64,000 nt of DNA from Isoetes taiwanensis (GCA_021234155.1 JAJEKV010000064.1:3782001-3846000), one strand, 5' to 3'; numbered from the stretch's first letter, positions 43,791 through 57,107 are shown. Numbers and translations: made by a program. The notes: generated by a model from the letters alone, not told the origin.

Positions 43791-45605
43791 TGCTATGTGC
43801 AAAAGCACTTAGGCTTTTGAAAGTTGTGGTAATAATAAATTGTGTCAACCTATAAAGTTTCTATTGGGTCTAGTACCTTATATGCTTATGATTCGGTCCT
43901 TTGAAGCCGTAGATATGAATAAATTAATTGATTGAGACTTTACATAGGTAAATGCCTTTTCTTTGTTTCATATGGCCGATGGTAATTATGTCACCATTAT
44001 GGCATGGGATAAGGAAGCGGTTGCGAATATAAGGTAAGATACCAAGAAATAGGTTAAGGGTTTGAAACGGATAACCTAAAAGCCAAGTTATTGTGGAGAC
44101 TCTGTAGTTTGGCGCCCAAGTTGCCGCATGTAGTTTGGCGCCCAAGTTGCCGCCTGAAAAATCTGCTTGATGCAACATGCTGTATGAATCATGGCCGATA
44201 GTACTTGGACGATTCTATCCTGCTGTGATACACATGAAAATACATGATGGGTTTGATTCTTTGAGGGTTTTGAGATCTTCCATCAAAGAAGCCTATTTGA
44301 TACAGTGCAGACAAGAAGCCAAAGGATGGCGTTGATACAAATGATGCCTTTGTTGTCTGAAGCTGGACCAATGCATGGAGATGCTTCACCATAAAAGTAT
44401 GAACGAAACAAATACAACATGAAGTCTTAATCTGGAGCGAAACTATTCAGGTCAGCTTATGATGTGTTGAGCTTTATAACAGGTTTGAGGTTACCGTTAG
44501 TATTGTCTTGCTTCAATAACATGAAGAATATTTGTTCATAACTAAGTTATCTTCCACAAAATACAATATTGATGGTTCTTTAGCTTATGTTTGCTTTTTA
44601 TTTGGAAAATAATGTTTGTTGCTACCAAAATCAAGATTAATGAACTATTTGATTATTAGACTACATGTTCTATACTTCTGGCTGTCACATATTTTTGATG
44701 GGAATCCAGAATCAGAAGGCTGTAGTAAACAGCCAATACTATATGCTTTTCATTTTTCTTGAAATACTTACTGTCTTTTTGCATACTTCACTATTATATT
44801 GACCCATAATACTTTGGGAATCTCTAGGTGAAGGGCGAAGAGCCAAGATATCTAACTGCTTACCTGTCATCCCTTATACTATTACCAAGATTATTGCTAA
44901 CTAGTATATTGGTTGGATGCAGGTAACCCAGATATCTTCTCCTTGGAGTTCTCTTTTGTATTGTCAAAGGTCATTATGCTATGGCATTTTGGGCCGTGTA
45001 TGAAGAACAGGCATTAAATGGTGCTATGAGAAGTTTAGAACCTTATGAGACATTATGGTGAGATCCTTCCGATTTGAAAGTTTAAGGAGATTACCTACAA
45101 AGACTCAATCAGCATAAAACAAGGATTTGGTATTCATATGTAATGGTCTGATTTTTTACATAAAAGCTTGAGAATTTTGCTGTTATATGCTCCTTATCTG
45201 TTATATTTCAGAAATGATGACTTGACCTTCATAAAATAATTATAGTCTTTCTTGAGATAATCAACCTTTGTACTCTTTATGATGAAATCACATATAATGG
45301 TCTGTTTTTTATGATTAAATCTTACTTCTCTTTTTGTCTTTAAACTGAATACATGAATAAGACTCTATTTAAAGCTGAAAAAATAAATTTCCTAATATAT
45401 TAAGGTGGTACATTGTACCATAGACTGTGGCCTAGTGCATAACTAGGAAGGATATTAATGAAACGTTTACATCATATATGGAACAATATTTCTGTTATTA
45501 AACAAAATAATGTGAAGTTTTGATGTAAATATGAATAAGAAGAAGAAGAAGAAGAAGAAGAAGAAAAAGAAGAAGAAGAAGAAGAAGAAGAAGAAGAAGA
45601 AGAAG

Positions 45606-45637
<32 letters not shown>

Positions 45638-46787
45638 GTGACTATAATTGACCTACAACACGTCTTGATGTTGGGCGATAAAGATGCGACAATAAAGGCT
45701 CAGATAGAAACTCCCTATTCAAAAAAAGATCTTGCAGAAGGTTAGAATGGTATGTAAAAAATTTCAAGACTAGTAGAAAGACAGATCTTATCTTCATATT
45801 TAGAGCTTAAGAGATAGATCAAACGAAGAAGCAAGGAATTCTTATCACATGTGAAGAACAATTCACATTGTTCATTGCTCATTGAAGTGGGGCAAAAAAA
45901 TAAAAAGAGCTTGAAGAGGTTAATGTGTTGCAATGCCAGTTCAAGAAGACTGCCTTTAAAATAGATGAGGCCTCTGACTGGCGAGCCTTTGACACCTAAC
46001 AAAGTATGCGAGGGGCTCTCAATTATCAGAAGAGACGTTAATACAAGGTCGCCAGGTAGTGTCTATACACAAGCGTTGAAGGATAAGGAAGATGCAAGTT
46101 GTAGAGGCAGAGAGGCAACGGAAGATCCACAAAATACAGATCTTATTGGCGACAATGATAAGGCGAGACAGTTGGAGGTTATGATCAAGCTCAGGAAATA
46201 TGTTAACAAGTATTCACTTGGCCTTAGCTTTACTTATCCTGTTCACATTGATAGACTTTTCAGGTTTAAAACGTGCTATGTGCATAAGCAGAAGATATGA
46301 TAAGAGCACTCATTGGAAATCACCAACCACATCATCAAAAACCTAGGCCAATGTCAGTTGATGTACTGCCTTATGATATGAACAAGAAGAAGCCATTGAT
46401 ATGGAACAAGCTTGAAGATTTTATCGATAATGATAATATTCATCTCATGATAATAGACGGGGCTCCATAGAGGCCCAAAAAGTTCTAGTTAGTCATGCAA
46501 AAAAAAAAAAATTGGAAACCAACTATCTTATAATTCGTATTGAATCAGAAACTGTAGGTTTCTAAGCGCACTTCTTAATGACATAGGATACACTTTCCTT
46601 TACAAAATGTATTTCGTGATCTCTTGCATATTTTTTCATACATAATTGTGCCTAGATGTAGCTTACCTTCATTCATATAGCAGACCTAGTCTTTCCTTTC
46701 TCATGTACATAATGCTTGCATTGTGATTTCCTTATTCGAACACGAAGTTACTCAAAACATTGAGTAACAACATGTCTGAACAAGGAA
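43791..46787. other. Non-coding stretch with a GAA microsatellite
   Basis: A (GAA)n tract at 45537-45635. The ORF at 45965-46300 (MRPLTGEPLTPNKVCEGLSI..., 111 codons) and a following open piece to 46469 (MNKKKPLIWNKLEDFIDN) look mildly protein-like but match nothing I know. A 31-bp near-exact duplication (TGTAGTTTGGCGCCCAAGTTGCCGC type) lies at 44103-44155. Otherwise nothing. Confidence 0.4.
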
Positions 46788-47104
46788 TGTTAGAAAAACG
46801 TATCAGCTATGGACTGATGCAAACCTGCAGCAAGGAGACACAATAGGAATAGGATAGGAACAATCTCCATACTCTTTGTATAGCATGTAATCTATAAGCA
46901 CATGGAATAAAAGGCACTGAAAGGCCAACAGCCGGAAACAAAAGGCCAAAGGCCAGAGATGTACATAATGTACTTCAATGTATCTAATGTACTCTAATGT
47001 ACATCAATGTATCTAATGTACAGCTCGAATTCTAGCAATCTGTGCATTGCAGGACCAAGCTTTCATGCCCTATAATCATGTGCTAAACCTTCAAAATTCT
47101 AACA
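46788..47104 (-). repeat. Copia 3' LTR
   Basis: 317 bp with TGTTAGAA ... TTCTAACA ends; contains repeated AATGTAC/ATGTATC words. Confidence 0.93.
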
Positions 47105-47109
47105 CTCCT

Positions 47110-50100
47110 CCTTCAGCACATAATTCTGCTACTTTCAAATCAGCCGTGAATTGATGAAATTTGCTTTCTGGTAAGGCTTTCGTGAATAAGTCTGCAATCT
47201 GCTGGGTTGTATTAACATACTGCATCTGCACATAGTTCTTAGCTACTAGATCCCTAATGAAATGAATATTTAATTCAATGTTTTTGGTACGTTCATGATC
47301 TACAGGATTTTTTTTACAATGGCAATACAGCTCTGACTGTTAGTTAATATTTGTGTTGGTCCTGTTTGCTAGCAGTTTAGTTCATCAAGTAGTCTTCTAA
47401 ACCATGATATTTCTTTTGCCACTAAGGATCAAGCTGCATATTCAGCTTCTGCTGAGCTCATAGCTATTGCACTTTGTTTCTTGCATCTCCAAGCAATTAC
47501 ACCACCACCTAGAAATATTGCATAACCTGATGTGGATTTTCTGCAAGACAAATCTCCTCCCTAATCAGCATCACTGTAAGCATATAATGTCAGATCTTCT
47601 GAGTCATATATAGTTCCATGATGTTTGGTCCCTTTTAAATATTTTAGAACACGCTTCCCTGCCATCCAATGGTCTTTTGTTGGATTGTGACACCTTCTAC
47701 TCAAAAAATTAACCACATACGAGATGTCTGGCCTTGTATTGTTAGCTAAAAATAGTAGACACCCAATTAAAGCTCGATAAAGGATATTCTCTCTAATATC
47801 TTTTTCTGTCTCTCTAATATCTTTTTCTGAACTAGGTGTTTCTGCTGTTAATCTGTGCCCTGGTACTATTGGAGTTTTAGCAGGATATGCTTCAGTCAAA
47901 TTAAATCTTTTGAGCATGTTCTCACTATGTATACTCTGTTTCAGTTGCAGAATCCTTCTTTCCCTATTTCTGATCACTTCTATTCCTAAAAACTGTTTTA
48001 ACTCTCCAAGATCCGACATTTGGAATCTAGATTTCAGAAGTTCTTTGCATTTATTTAATACATGAAGAGTGTTTTCTTCCATAATGCAATCATCAACATA
48101 GGCCATGATGCAAAAATCCTTTCCAAAGTTGTATCTATAAAGGTTTCCATCATTTTTGAGCTTCTCAAGACCTTGATCCCTGAGGAGTTTGTCCATACAA
48201 AGATACCATTCTCGAGGAGATTGTTTCAACCCAGATACTGCCCTAATAAGTTTTTAGACCATATCTTTTCCTTGTTCAAAGCCTGGGGCCTGATTCATAA
48301 AGACTTTTTCTTCTAGTTTTGCATTGAGGAATGTTGTTTTTACATCTATGTGGTGCAGTTCAAGATCTGAGGCATTTGCAAGTGCCAATGAAATTCTTAT
48401 GCTTGTTAGTTTAACATGGAGAATATGTTTCATCATAATCTCTGAGTATACCCTTGTGCTACAAGACGTTCCTTGTATCTCCTGCTTCCATCTGAATTTA
48501 CTTTAACTTTATAAAGCACTTGCTTCCTATTACATTGTGTTCTGCTGGATATTTTGTCAGTTCATAAGTCTCAGTTTCTTTGAAGGAATCTAGCTCATCA
48601 TGCATGGGCCTTCAGCCATATTTCCTTATCATTACTTTCCATTGCTTCCTCAAAGGATTTGGGAATCATCACATCCTCTAGAATTGCCATAATTTGATTT
48701 GATTCAATATTTTAGTGTCTTCATCAAATAAAACATCTCTGCTGATTATCACTTTCTTGCTTTCTGGAATATAGATTCTCTACCCCTTTGTGTCCTCATC
48801 ATATCCAACAAGCAACCCTATCTCAGCTTTATTGTCAAGTTTCTTTCTCAATTCATTTGGAACATGAGCATATACCAGACATCCATATGTTTTAAACATG
48901 TTATAATTTATCTGTTCATTTCCTTTTGACCATATCAGATCTGGTACATTATCTCTTAAGCTTGATGATGCAAGTTTGTTTTGTACAAGAATTGTAGTTT
49001 TCAAGGCGTCCTCCCATAAGTTGTTTGGCAGCCCACTGTGTTTGATCATTGATCTTACTGCATCCATAATGATCCTATTCTTTCTTTCTGCAGATGTACC
49101 TGCAAGTTAATTACCTTTTGATGCCATTAGTAATACAAAAAAGTTTAAATTTGACAGACAGGTACTCTCCTCCTCGATCAGATCGGATACACCTTAGCTT
49201 TTTCCCAGTTTCTCTTTCCATTTCTGTAACATATTGTTTGAATGCTGCCAATGCTTGGGATTTTCTTTCCAGACAGTAGCATTTGGTTTTTCTGCTATCA
49301 CCATCAATGAAGGAGATAAAATACCTTTTATTTGTTCTCCCTCTCACATTCAAAGGACCACACGCATCAGCGTGCACTAGTTTCAGGATTTCTTTAGATC
49401 TTGTTTATGACTGCTTGAATGGTAATCTATTTAATTTTCCTCGAATGCATCCTTCACACATGAATTTATTAGCCTTTACATCATTGCACTTGATCCATCC
49501 CTTCTTTGCAAGGTATTTTACATTGTTACAGTGTACATGTTATGCCAGAGCTGAATTTAAAAGTTTCAAGCTCTTGCAAATTGAATCATTCATTTGGAAC
49601 AATTTCCACAACCTTTTGCAAGAAACTTCAATTCATTTCCAAGATAAATGTAACAAGCTTTTGAGTCAAAGGTAGCTCTATAACCCAAATCTACCATTTG
49701 GCTGACTGAAATCAGATTTTTTATGATTGTAGGAACACATAGAACATTCTCAATATCAACAATATTTCCATCAAGATCTACTAGTTGCAACAACCCCTTC
49801 CCTTCGATTTCTTGAAGATTTCCATTTCCCACTTGAATTCTTCTAGAATTTGTAGTTGCTAAGTTCTTGAGCAGACCAGTAGATTGAACTACTGATTGTT
49901 CAGCTCCACTATCAACTACAAGAGGGTCATTTTTATTGGCATCTATATTTTTGTCAATAACTGCAAAAGCATGTATTACCTCATCATCATCTTCATCCCC
50001 AGATGTATCTTTCTCCTCCTTTTTCTTAGCAGCATAAGCTCCAGCTGGTTTTCTGCCTCGTGCCCCTTGAGTCTACTCTTCCCCCTCTGATTTCAGACCC

Positions 50101-50830
50101 TCATAGCATGTGATTTTGTCTCTTTTTCCAGCAAACAAAATTTCAGTGGGCTCATCTCCTTCTCTCATTATTTTCTTTTGTTCAAATGTTGTTCTAAGTA
50201 TATTTTCAGCTTCTTCCCTTATCTTGCTCATATTTCTAATAAATAGAGCAAGATTTTCATTTTCACTAATAGCCCTAGAGATCTGTAACACTTGACTTCG
50301 TTCTGACACATCTAGATAGGTCAGCAATAATGTTATCAAATTTGTTAAAAAATTCTGCTACATCTCCATCCTTTTTAATTTTAGCCCTCTTAATTCATAT
50401 TCGAGCACATCAATTTGTGATGATGTTTTTTCTTCAAAATGTTTCAGCAGGACTACATCTGCCTTGGACTTAAACTTCTTAGTTTAAGCCTGATAGTAGG
50501 ATTGAATAAGAGATTATCCCCTGGGCTTCTTTGACCTTTGAGCACAATGATCTTCCTCCTCCCAGATTACTGCCTTCAGCATTTGCCTGACCTGTACCAT
50601 CATTAAGTCTCATGTTAATAGATCCTTCAGATACTGACCGTGTCATTGTGTTTATGTTCACATTTGTACCACCATCTCGATCAACTAGATCCCAGAGATC
50701 CTCTACTTCCAGGATGTGCTTTACAATGTCTTTTCACACTTGGAATCCTGGTCCACCATTGTAGACTTCTACAGTGCTCAAAAGCGTAGCTCCAAATCTG
50801 CTAGTCATTGTACAAGACAAGATGATCTTC
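47110..50830 (-). pseudogene. Copia gag-pol remains
   Basis: Recognisable parts on the minus strand: a gag-like helical region (about 50073-50500), a protease-integrase region with GKGLLQLVDLDGNIVDIENV (49590-49832), the integrase core with YFISFIDGDSRKTKCYCLER and RSDRGGEYLS (49111-49377) and its C-terminal part (48780-49067), RT with CIMAYVDDCIM (47561-48229) and an RNase H start (ADISYVVNFLSRR-type text, then IYDSEDLTLYAYSDAD). Fossil, many breaks. Confidence 0.9.
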
Positions 50831-50846
50831 CTGCTCTGATACCAAT

Positions 50847-51181
50847 TGTTAGAAAACCGTATCAGCATGGACTGATGCAAACCTGCAGCAAGGAGACACA
50901 ACAGGAATAGGATAGGAACAATCTCCATACTTTTTGTATTGCATGTAATCTATAAGTACATGGAATGAAAGGCATTGAAAGGCCAACAGCCGGAAACAGA
51001 AGGTTAAAGGCTAGAGATGTACATAATGTACTTCAATGTATCTAGTGTACATCAATGTACCTAATGTACTCTAATGTACATCAATGTATCTAATGTACAG
51101 CTTGAATCCTAGCAATATGTGCATTGCAGGATCAAGCTTTCATGCCCTATAATTATGTGCTGGACCTTCAAAATTCTAACA
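50847..51181 (-). repeat. Copia 5' LTR
   Basis: 335 bp, same ends as the 3' LTR, with one extra AATGTAC-type unit. Next to the tRNA-iMet primer site. Confidence 0.93.
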
Positions 51182-51186
51182 AGGAA

Positions 51187-52747
51187 ATCGCTCCTAGCGT
51201 GATTTCAAATTCTGTTTTATGCGCATTATGTTGATAAAACTATCTAGACGGATTTGCTTTCTATTAAAATCGTGTTTGGCGCAATTTAAGATATTTCATA
51301 TTTGCATGAACTGTTTCTAGATACAAATCTAGCATCTTCTATTCTATGGTTCTTATGTGGACCAGTTGCAGCATGCTCGTAGGATCGAGTACAAAAAACT
51401 AATTAATGCCGACCAGACAAGGTCAATCTAAAAGTGCTAAATTCAAATTGCTAAAACGGACTTTCTGCAAAACCACAATACACGACAAGAGTAAGAGAAC
51501 TAGATCAGAGAAAAAAGGAGGGGATGAAAGGGGAGATGCTTTGGAATCCCAAACTGTGCCAAAGGACTTGTAAAATAATATTTTCATTTGATCAGGACTA
51601 GACAAAGTGGAACAAATTCAGGGATGCATATACCAAAAAGAAATTGCCTGATTCGAGAGGCAAATTTCTCATTGTCTGAATTGGGCTTAATGCAAAAATA
51701 TAATGTATCTACTAATGATCTCAAGAAATATATTTTTTAGTCCAAGAACTTTGTCAAACAACAAAAGTAAAAATGTTGCACACCTTAGTGGGATTCCTTC
51801 TAAAGTGGCATCTGATTTGAAAAGAAAAGTTGCTTTAGTCAAGTAGGCGTCGTCAACAGAAGTGAGGTTTCAGTATCAAGTGTCAACTGGTTATAAGTGT
51901 GCAACATCAGATGTTAGAAAAAGGGGCCAAACGATATCACTCTTTTTGTTATGGGGATAGCAGAGGCACAAGATGGTCATGGGAAGAGTACAACATCTTC
52001 TACAATATATGTGCTGGTGCTACAACTGAGATGCACTATACCATCGTAACAATTTGCTCCTCTGACATGTCATACTCATATGTTCTATCTGCTACAAAAA
52101 ACATAGAATGTGTTAAAGTAACATGTCAAGCAGTAATGATAGAAAAGATCAAAGATAATGAGCTCAGGAGCAAAAGTAATATGCTAGTCATTGTGGTAGC
52201 CATGCTGGCAGATAAGGAATATGAAAGGTTTAAAGGAAAATAAGAGGGCGAGAAAATTGCATGGCAATGCTATCAAATGGATGGAGCTCTGATGAAAAAT
52301 TGAACAAAAAGAAAAGGATAATGGAAGGAATGCGATGACAAAAGAGGAAGAGGATGAAGATGAAGAAGATGTAGATGTGATCCTTGGAGCTCAATCAAGT
52401 ATGGGCTCCTGACGATGCATAAAGGGAGGTTAAACAAGAAGGGGTATGTCCTTTTCAAGTTATCCCATTGAAGTATTTTGCCTTTTAGAGCCAACGTGTT
52501 GAGTGCTTCATGTCAGAGGGTACATTAGTCGGGAAGCTTTAAAATTAGGCAGGAAATGCCAAAGCTTTATTTTCAAGGATCAAGTGAAGAACTTCTTGGA
52601 GCATTTCTTTGAAAAGGTGCTAGAGAAATCAGAGTGGGATCCACTTGATGGTGCAATAAATGTAGCCCTCACATCGAAAGCCAATTTACCTCCAGATCTG
52701 AGAGATGAATGGGAAAAAAATTTGTCGATATCCAAAAGGGTTTTAAC
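51187..52747. other. Decayed sequence with possible plus-strand exons
   Basis: Open stretches at 51899-52243 and 52503-52751 look mildly protein-like (the second reads SFIFKDQVKNFLEHFFEKVL and then LPPDLRDEWEKNLSISKR). The second stops at the hAT-type insertion. They may be parts of the same decayed plus-strand locus as the FCP1-like piece downstream. Family not recognised. Confidence 0.35.
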
Positions 52748-53675
52748 CTGAGTTACCTGGAATGGGACAGGAACGGGACCGTGGACCTGAAATTTGGAAT
52801 GGGAACGGGAATGGGAACAAATTGGAGCGGGAACGGCCAACATTTGAATTTTTAAAATCTAAAAACAGTTTTGGCATTTACTTTGCATAATGATCATTGT
52901 GGATCACTTGGAATTTAAAAATGATTCATAGAGACCGCTTTGTAGATGGAAACATATTAAACCACTCCGTGGATGTTTAGTTTTTTATATAATATTATAT
53001 TTAAGACTTAGGACATAGTATTACATCTATAATTCTAACACAATAGAAGTCTAAAATAAACTGTGACGCTCCCGGAATATATACGACCCTCGGACGTATA
53101 CATACGGGGACTTTCCCCTCCCATGGCAATCATCTCACCATGAGCAGGGCCCTCCGTCTATTTCAGGCCATCTATAAAATGAGGCCCGAAAGAAGGACAC
53201 GAAGGGGTCATTCGGCCCACGCCTTCAATGGGACTCCTACGTCGCTTGAAGCCTAACGAAGCGAAATTCCCACCATCAAAATGCAAAATGGATAAATTAT
53301 TAATGAGATCGCAAATCGAGAGATACAGCAAAGGAGGAACATAAATTAAACAACAAACAAGAGAGAGACAGTCATGACACATTTGTGTGATCCATTGCAG
53401 AGCACTTTATATGCGTGTTTATGAAAAAGACTGAGCAAAGAGCCATTGCTAATTGCACCAAAAAAAGAAGCAAAGAAGGGAAAAAAATGAATTATAAAGA
53501 ATTGGTTTTCTTACTTTTTTTAGGAACTTACCAGGAACGCGGTTCCCAAATATGGGAACGGCGTTCCCGGTAACAAACCGTCCAGAACTGGTACTTGGCA
53601 TTCCGAGAACGTACAACCCTAAGGAACGCGTTCCGGAATGGGAACGCGTTCGGAACGACGTTCCTGGTAACTATG
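52748..53675. mobile_element. hAT-type non-autonomous element, 928 bp
   Basis: 8-bp target duplication GTTTTAAC on both sides (52740-52747, 53676-53683). Ends CTGAGTTACCTGGAA and, inverted, CATAGTTACCAGGAA. Both subterminal regions are packed with GGAACG/CGTTCC motifs in both orientations (for example GGAACGCGTTCC near 53633). No transposase. Contains an LTR scrap (53061-53280). Confidence 0.8.
53061..53280 (-). repeat. LTR fragment related to the chromovirus LTR
   Basis: CTGTGACGCTCCCGGAATATATACG...GGACGTATAC, then AGCAGGGCCCTCC and AAGGGGTCATT, in the same order as the inner end of the LTR at 21302-21460 (CTGTGACGTCCCC..., CAGGGCCCTCC, AAGGGGTTATT). A diverged relative of the same LTR family, in the same orientation. 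Confidence 0.6.
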
Positions 53676-53859
53676 GTTTTAACACAGAGCTGACTATGGG
53701 GGCAACTTTGAACGAGATTGTAACTGTGCATACAACCTGTAACCATGCCGAGGGAAAATGTAGACACCACTCTAGATGCCCAAAATGACGAGAAAAGAAG
53801 ATGAGGATGAGGATTTATAATCTGACAACTCTAGCTATAGCTAGGTTAGCGTAAAGCGT

Positions 53860-54640
53860 AATGAAGCACAGACCATAGCTCAGACTATACAGAAACTAAG
53901 TGATGTGGTTGGTACTTCTGGCAGCACAAAAGTGCAGGAGATTGTCATATATTCAAAGGTTCAAAGCCAAAAAGGTTTGAAACGGAAAGGTAACTATGTT
54001 CATGCTAATTGTCATATATAATTATTGATCAATTCGCGCCAGGTGCGATTTGAAGCTTTAATATTTTTTTGTTTTAACGGGCCATGTTGTTTGCTCCATT
54101 CATTTAAATCATGCCAGACATGATAACACTATCTGAATATCTCTATTATGATAAGTAACTTGCTGCTTTACAGAAATAATCTTCTCTCCTCCAAAATTTT
54201 GGTATTTGATTTGAATGGGGTCCTTTGCAAAACATTACCAAAAGCAACTTTTGATATATCATGGTATGCGGTAAAGCCATTTGAAACAAGGACATAATAA
54301 ATTTTTCTGCGTCCTTATGTGAAGGAGATGTTGGACCAATTCTTCACTTTTTGTGCTATTTGGTCATCTATGCAATATAGAAGCATATAAAAGCCTTGAA
54401 TGTAGTTCCCGGGTTTCTGTCTGAGATCAAAAGCAAATGTACTTCATATAGAAATCTGAAGGATCATAAAGGCAAAAAGATATTGTGAAGTGCTTGCACA
54501 ACATGATATAGGTGACCAAGGTGTAGAGGAGAAGAAAGACATTATCATAGTTGATGATGATGCCTTGAATTGTTGCTTCAATCAATCACAATCACAAATC
54601 CACCCATTGAGAAAATTGTCATAAAAAAGAGGACTATTTA
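53860..54640 (+). pseudogene. FCP1/NIF-like phosphatase-domain protein, broken
   Basis: An exon-like segment with a donor (AAAG|GTAACT at 53990) and, after an acceptor (TTTACAG, 54167-54173), the text SSKILVFDLNGVLCKTLPKA, later FLRPYVKEMLDQFFTFCAIW SS and EEKKDIIIVDDDALNC...IHPL. The order (DLxG start, RPYV...WSS, (I/L)VDDD near the end) is that of the FCP1/NIF homology domain. DLNG replaces the catalytic DxD, as in some plant members thought to be non-catalytic. Several in-frame stops separate the pieces, so this is a pseudogene. Confidence 0.65.
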
Positions 54641-55444
54641 ATATGTATGTTTCGTATTCATGTGTGTGGTGCAACATTTTCCAATTTTCTAGTTAATGTT
54701 ATCCAAGTTTAAGTGATATATGTATCCTTCTATAGAACGATGGTTTAAATATGCACATTTGTAATTAACCAAGAGGTCAAATATGAAACGAAGTTTTCTT
54801 CATTTATTTGTAAAGAAGTATGCTTACATCCTCAAATGATGCACCAAGTTGAATGTTAAAGATATAATATGTTATATTGTTTGTTACTTTCTCTCATGTA
54901 GAAATTGCTTCCCTAAAACATGTGGTGCACCTAAAGAACATCAAAAGCTAGAAGATAAAGATTTGCCTAGAGCTAGATTCGGCAAGGAGTATGATACAAG
55001 GCAACCTCCAAAGCCAAAATGTAGGTTCAAAGGATGTCTTTTACACGTCTCTCGCACCATTCTGAACTGATAGAAAACCCCTTCAGAAATAAGTTGATAA
55101 GATTAAATATTCACAGGGCCGTGACTGCCGTGATAAATTTCTTGTAGAACGTAGAAACTGAACAAGTGCAACAATGTGGCAACATGTTTGAGGTATTGTT
55201 TATTACTGTTTGCCTTATTCAGAGAAGAGAACGAGGAGGAGGATTGCCAGGATTGCTAGGTTGGCAATAGCGCGAGGAGAGAGGAGACATGCAAATAATA
55301 GTAAAAGGAGTCATATGGTCCAACAACATGAATGATGACTTAATATAAATGATATAGAACTTAAAATACAAGTGTTTGACGTAGTCCATTGAACTTACAA
55401 TCCCAATTGCTCAAAATGTAGCAAACTGAAGAGCATTCTAAGAC
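54641..55444. other. Non-coding stretch
   Basis: The ORF 54849-55070 (with NCFPKTCGAPKEHQKLEDKD) follows an acceptor-like CTCATGTAG and may be another exon of the decayed plus-strand locus; no family recognised. Confidence 0.35.
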
Positions 55445-55989
55445 TTATATGCTATGCCCATGCGAGTGGTGCAGGCATACTATTGATGTACAGTGGGCAA
55501 TCACAAGTCCTGCAAATAGGATGAACAGAAAACACAAGACCCATATCCTGGTATTCAAGTATTCATAATGTTTAATTTTCTCTCTCTTTGTTTCAGTTTC
55601 TGGATCGCAAGCGACAGGATCGAAACCCGGCTTCTTAAAATTAAAATTATCTATCCACAGCCTGATAGCTACTTGCTGGGCCTTCTCTTCTTGGATTTCA
55701 TAATCAATTATCTCCTTCTCATAGAGTTTACTGTTTAACCCATACAAGGCAGCGCATGATGCAATGAAAGATAGAATCATTGGAAGCGGCATTTTACCTT
55801 TGTAGAATCCTGCTGAGAGATTGCAGTAAGAACTACTCCCTGGAACACAAAATAAAAGCCTAGTAGCTGGTACATTTCATTCCTTATATTCCTTGAATCC
55901 TGTTCTTTCCGTTCTACGCGCCTAGTGTGAACGTCATCTTCTCTCAGATACTCCTGATACTTCTCTTTCCCCGCTGTTTCTGTTGCCAT
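55445..55989 (-). CDS. Small membrane protein, plant family of unknown function
   Basis: ATG at 55989. The N-terminus (EYLREDDVHTRRVERKEQDS, RNIRNEMYQLLGFY) is hydrophilic and charged, then comes a first hydrophobic segment (GFYFVFQGVVLTAI). After 55792 a second frame gives PLPMILSFIASCAALYG (membrane), a charged loop with EKEIIDYEIQEEKAQQVAIR and ETETKREKIKHYEYL, then IWVLCFLFILFAGLVIA (membrane) and a His-rich end. I recall similar anonymous proteins in mosses, lycophytes and conifers (inference). The two open parts overlap at 55777-55792 in different frames: a one-base frame change or a sequencing error. Three predicted membrane segments; no enzyme motif. Confidence 0.65.
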
Positions 55990-56280
55990 TGAGATTTTCG
56001 TTATCTAGGTATTAAGTTGTAGCTACAATAAGCACATAATTAAGTGTCAGAGCATGAAATGCCATGAAAAAGGAAATCCAAATGTATGCAAATTTGCAGC
56101 TTTATTTTTCGTTCTCTACACCCAAAAATTCAATCAGTTGTGAAGTCATTTACCTGAAATTTAAGATCTTTTTCTGGACGCCTCCTCCTTAAATTCCTTA
56201 TGGTAAATGGCTCTATAGCCGGAATATTGAACGAAAGGCACTTTCAATTCCTAATGAATTTCCTCATAACTTAAGCGACA

Positions 56281-56840
56281 GAATGACAGGATGAAGTTAA
56301 AGTGTGGTATGTAAGAAACAAAATCAAACAAGCACGATGGCCCAGAAACATAAATTAGAGTCACCAGACACCACATTACAGCTCAATTGTTATCAGTCAT
56401 GTCACTAGTGATCTTGCAACTTGTGTTGTAAAACATGTTCTAGGTACTATTTGTGGCTTGTCAACACAGAGAATGACAGGATGAAGTTAAAGTGTGGTAT
56501 GTAAGAAACAAAATCAAACAATCACGATGGCCCAGAAACATAAATTAGAGCTACCAGACACCACATTACAGCTCAATTGTTATCAGTCATGTCACTTGAT
56601 CTTGCAACTTGTGTTGTAAAACATGTTCTAGGTACTACTTGTGGCTTGTCAACACAGAGAATGACAGGATGAAGTTAAAGTGTGGTATGTAAGAAACAAA
56701 ATCAAACAAGCAGGATGGCCCAGAAACATAAATTAGAGTTACCAGACACCACATTACAGCTCAATTGTTATCAGTCACGTCACTAGTGATCTTGCAACTT
56801 GTGCTGTAAAACATGTACTACTTGTGGCTTGTCAACACAG
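56281..56840. repeat. Tandem triplication, about 189-bp unit
   Basis: Three copies start at 56281, 56471 and 56659 with GAATGACAGGATGAAGTTAA and end with GGCTTGTCAACACAG. Copies differ by a few substitutions and short deletions. They lie upstream of the minus-strand membrane-protein gene. Confidence 0.92.
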
Positions 56841-57107
56841 GGGAGCTGCTAGCAGCACATTGCTTATATATTTTTTATTTTGAAGGTACCTATTTTAAAC
56901 TTTATACTGTGATGTGTACCGCTGTATTGCCTAAAACGGCTTAATATCGACAACTAGGCCTATAGGTGTGATGTTCAATCCAAATTATCGTCAACCTTGC
57001 AACATGTATACACATGTTCATCCACGATTTAAAATATTTGAATCCCACCTAATAAGAGCACAACATGGCCTCTGTAGTATTTATTACCCAACAACTAACA
57101 AATATGC

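Larger units (their letters stand above)
46788..51181 (-). mobile_element. Ty1/copia element, decayed
   Basis: Flanked by the target duplication AGGAA (46783-46787 and 51182-51186). 5' LTR 50847-51181, 3' LTR 46788-47104; primer site TGGTATCAGAGC at 50844-50833 and purine tract GAAGGAGGAG next to the 3' LTR (47105-47115). LTRs differ by roughly 6% plus a small length difference, so a few million years at usual plant rates. Gene order gag, protease, integrase, RT, RNase H is that of copia. Broken, with many breaks. Confidence 0.93.

Noticed and set aside
45537-45635. Lys/Glu-rich coding region
   Set aside because: A plain GAA microsatellite.
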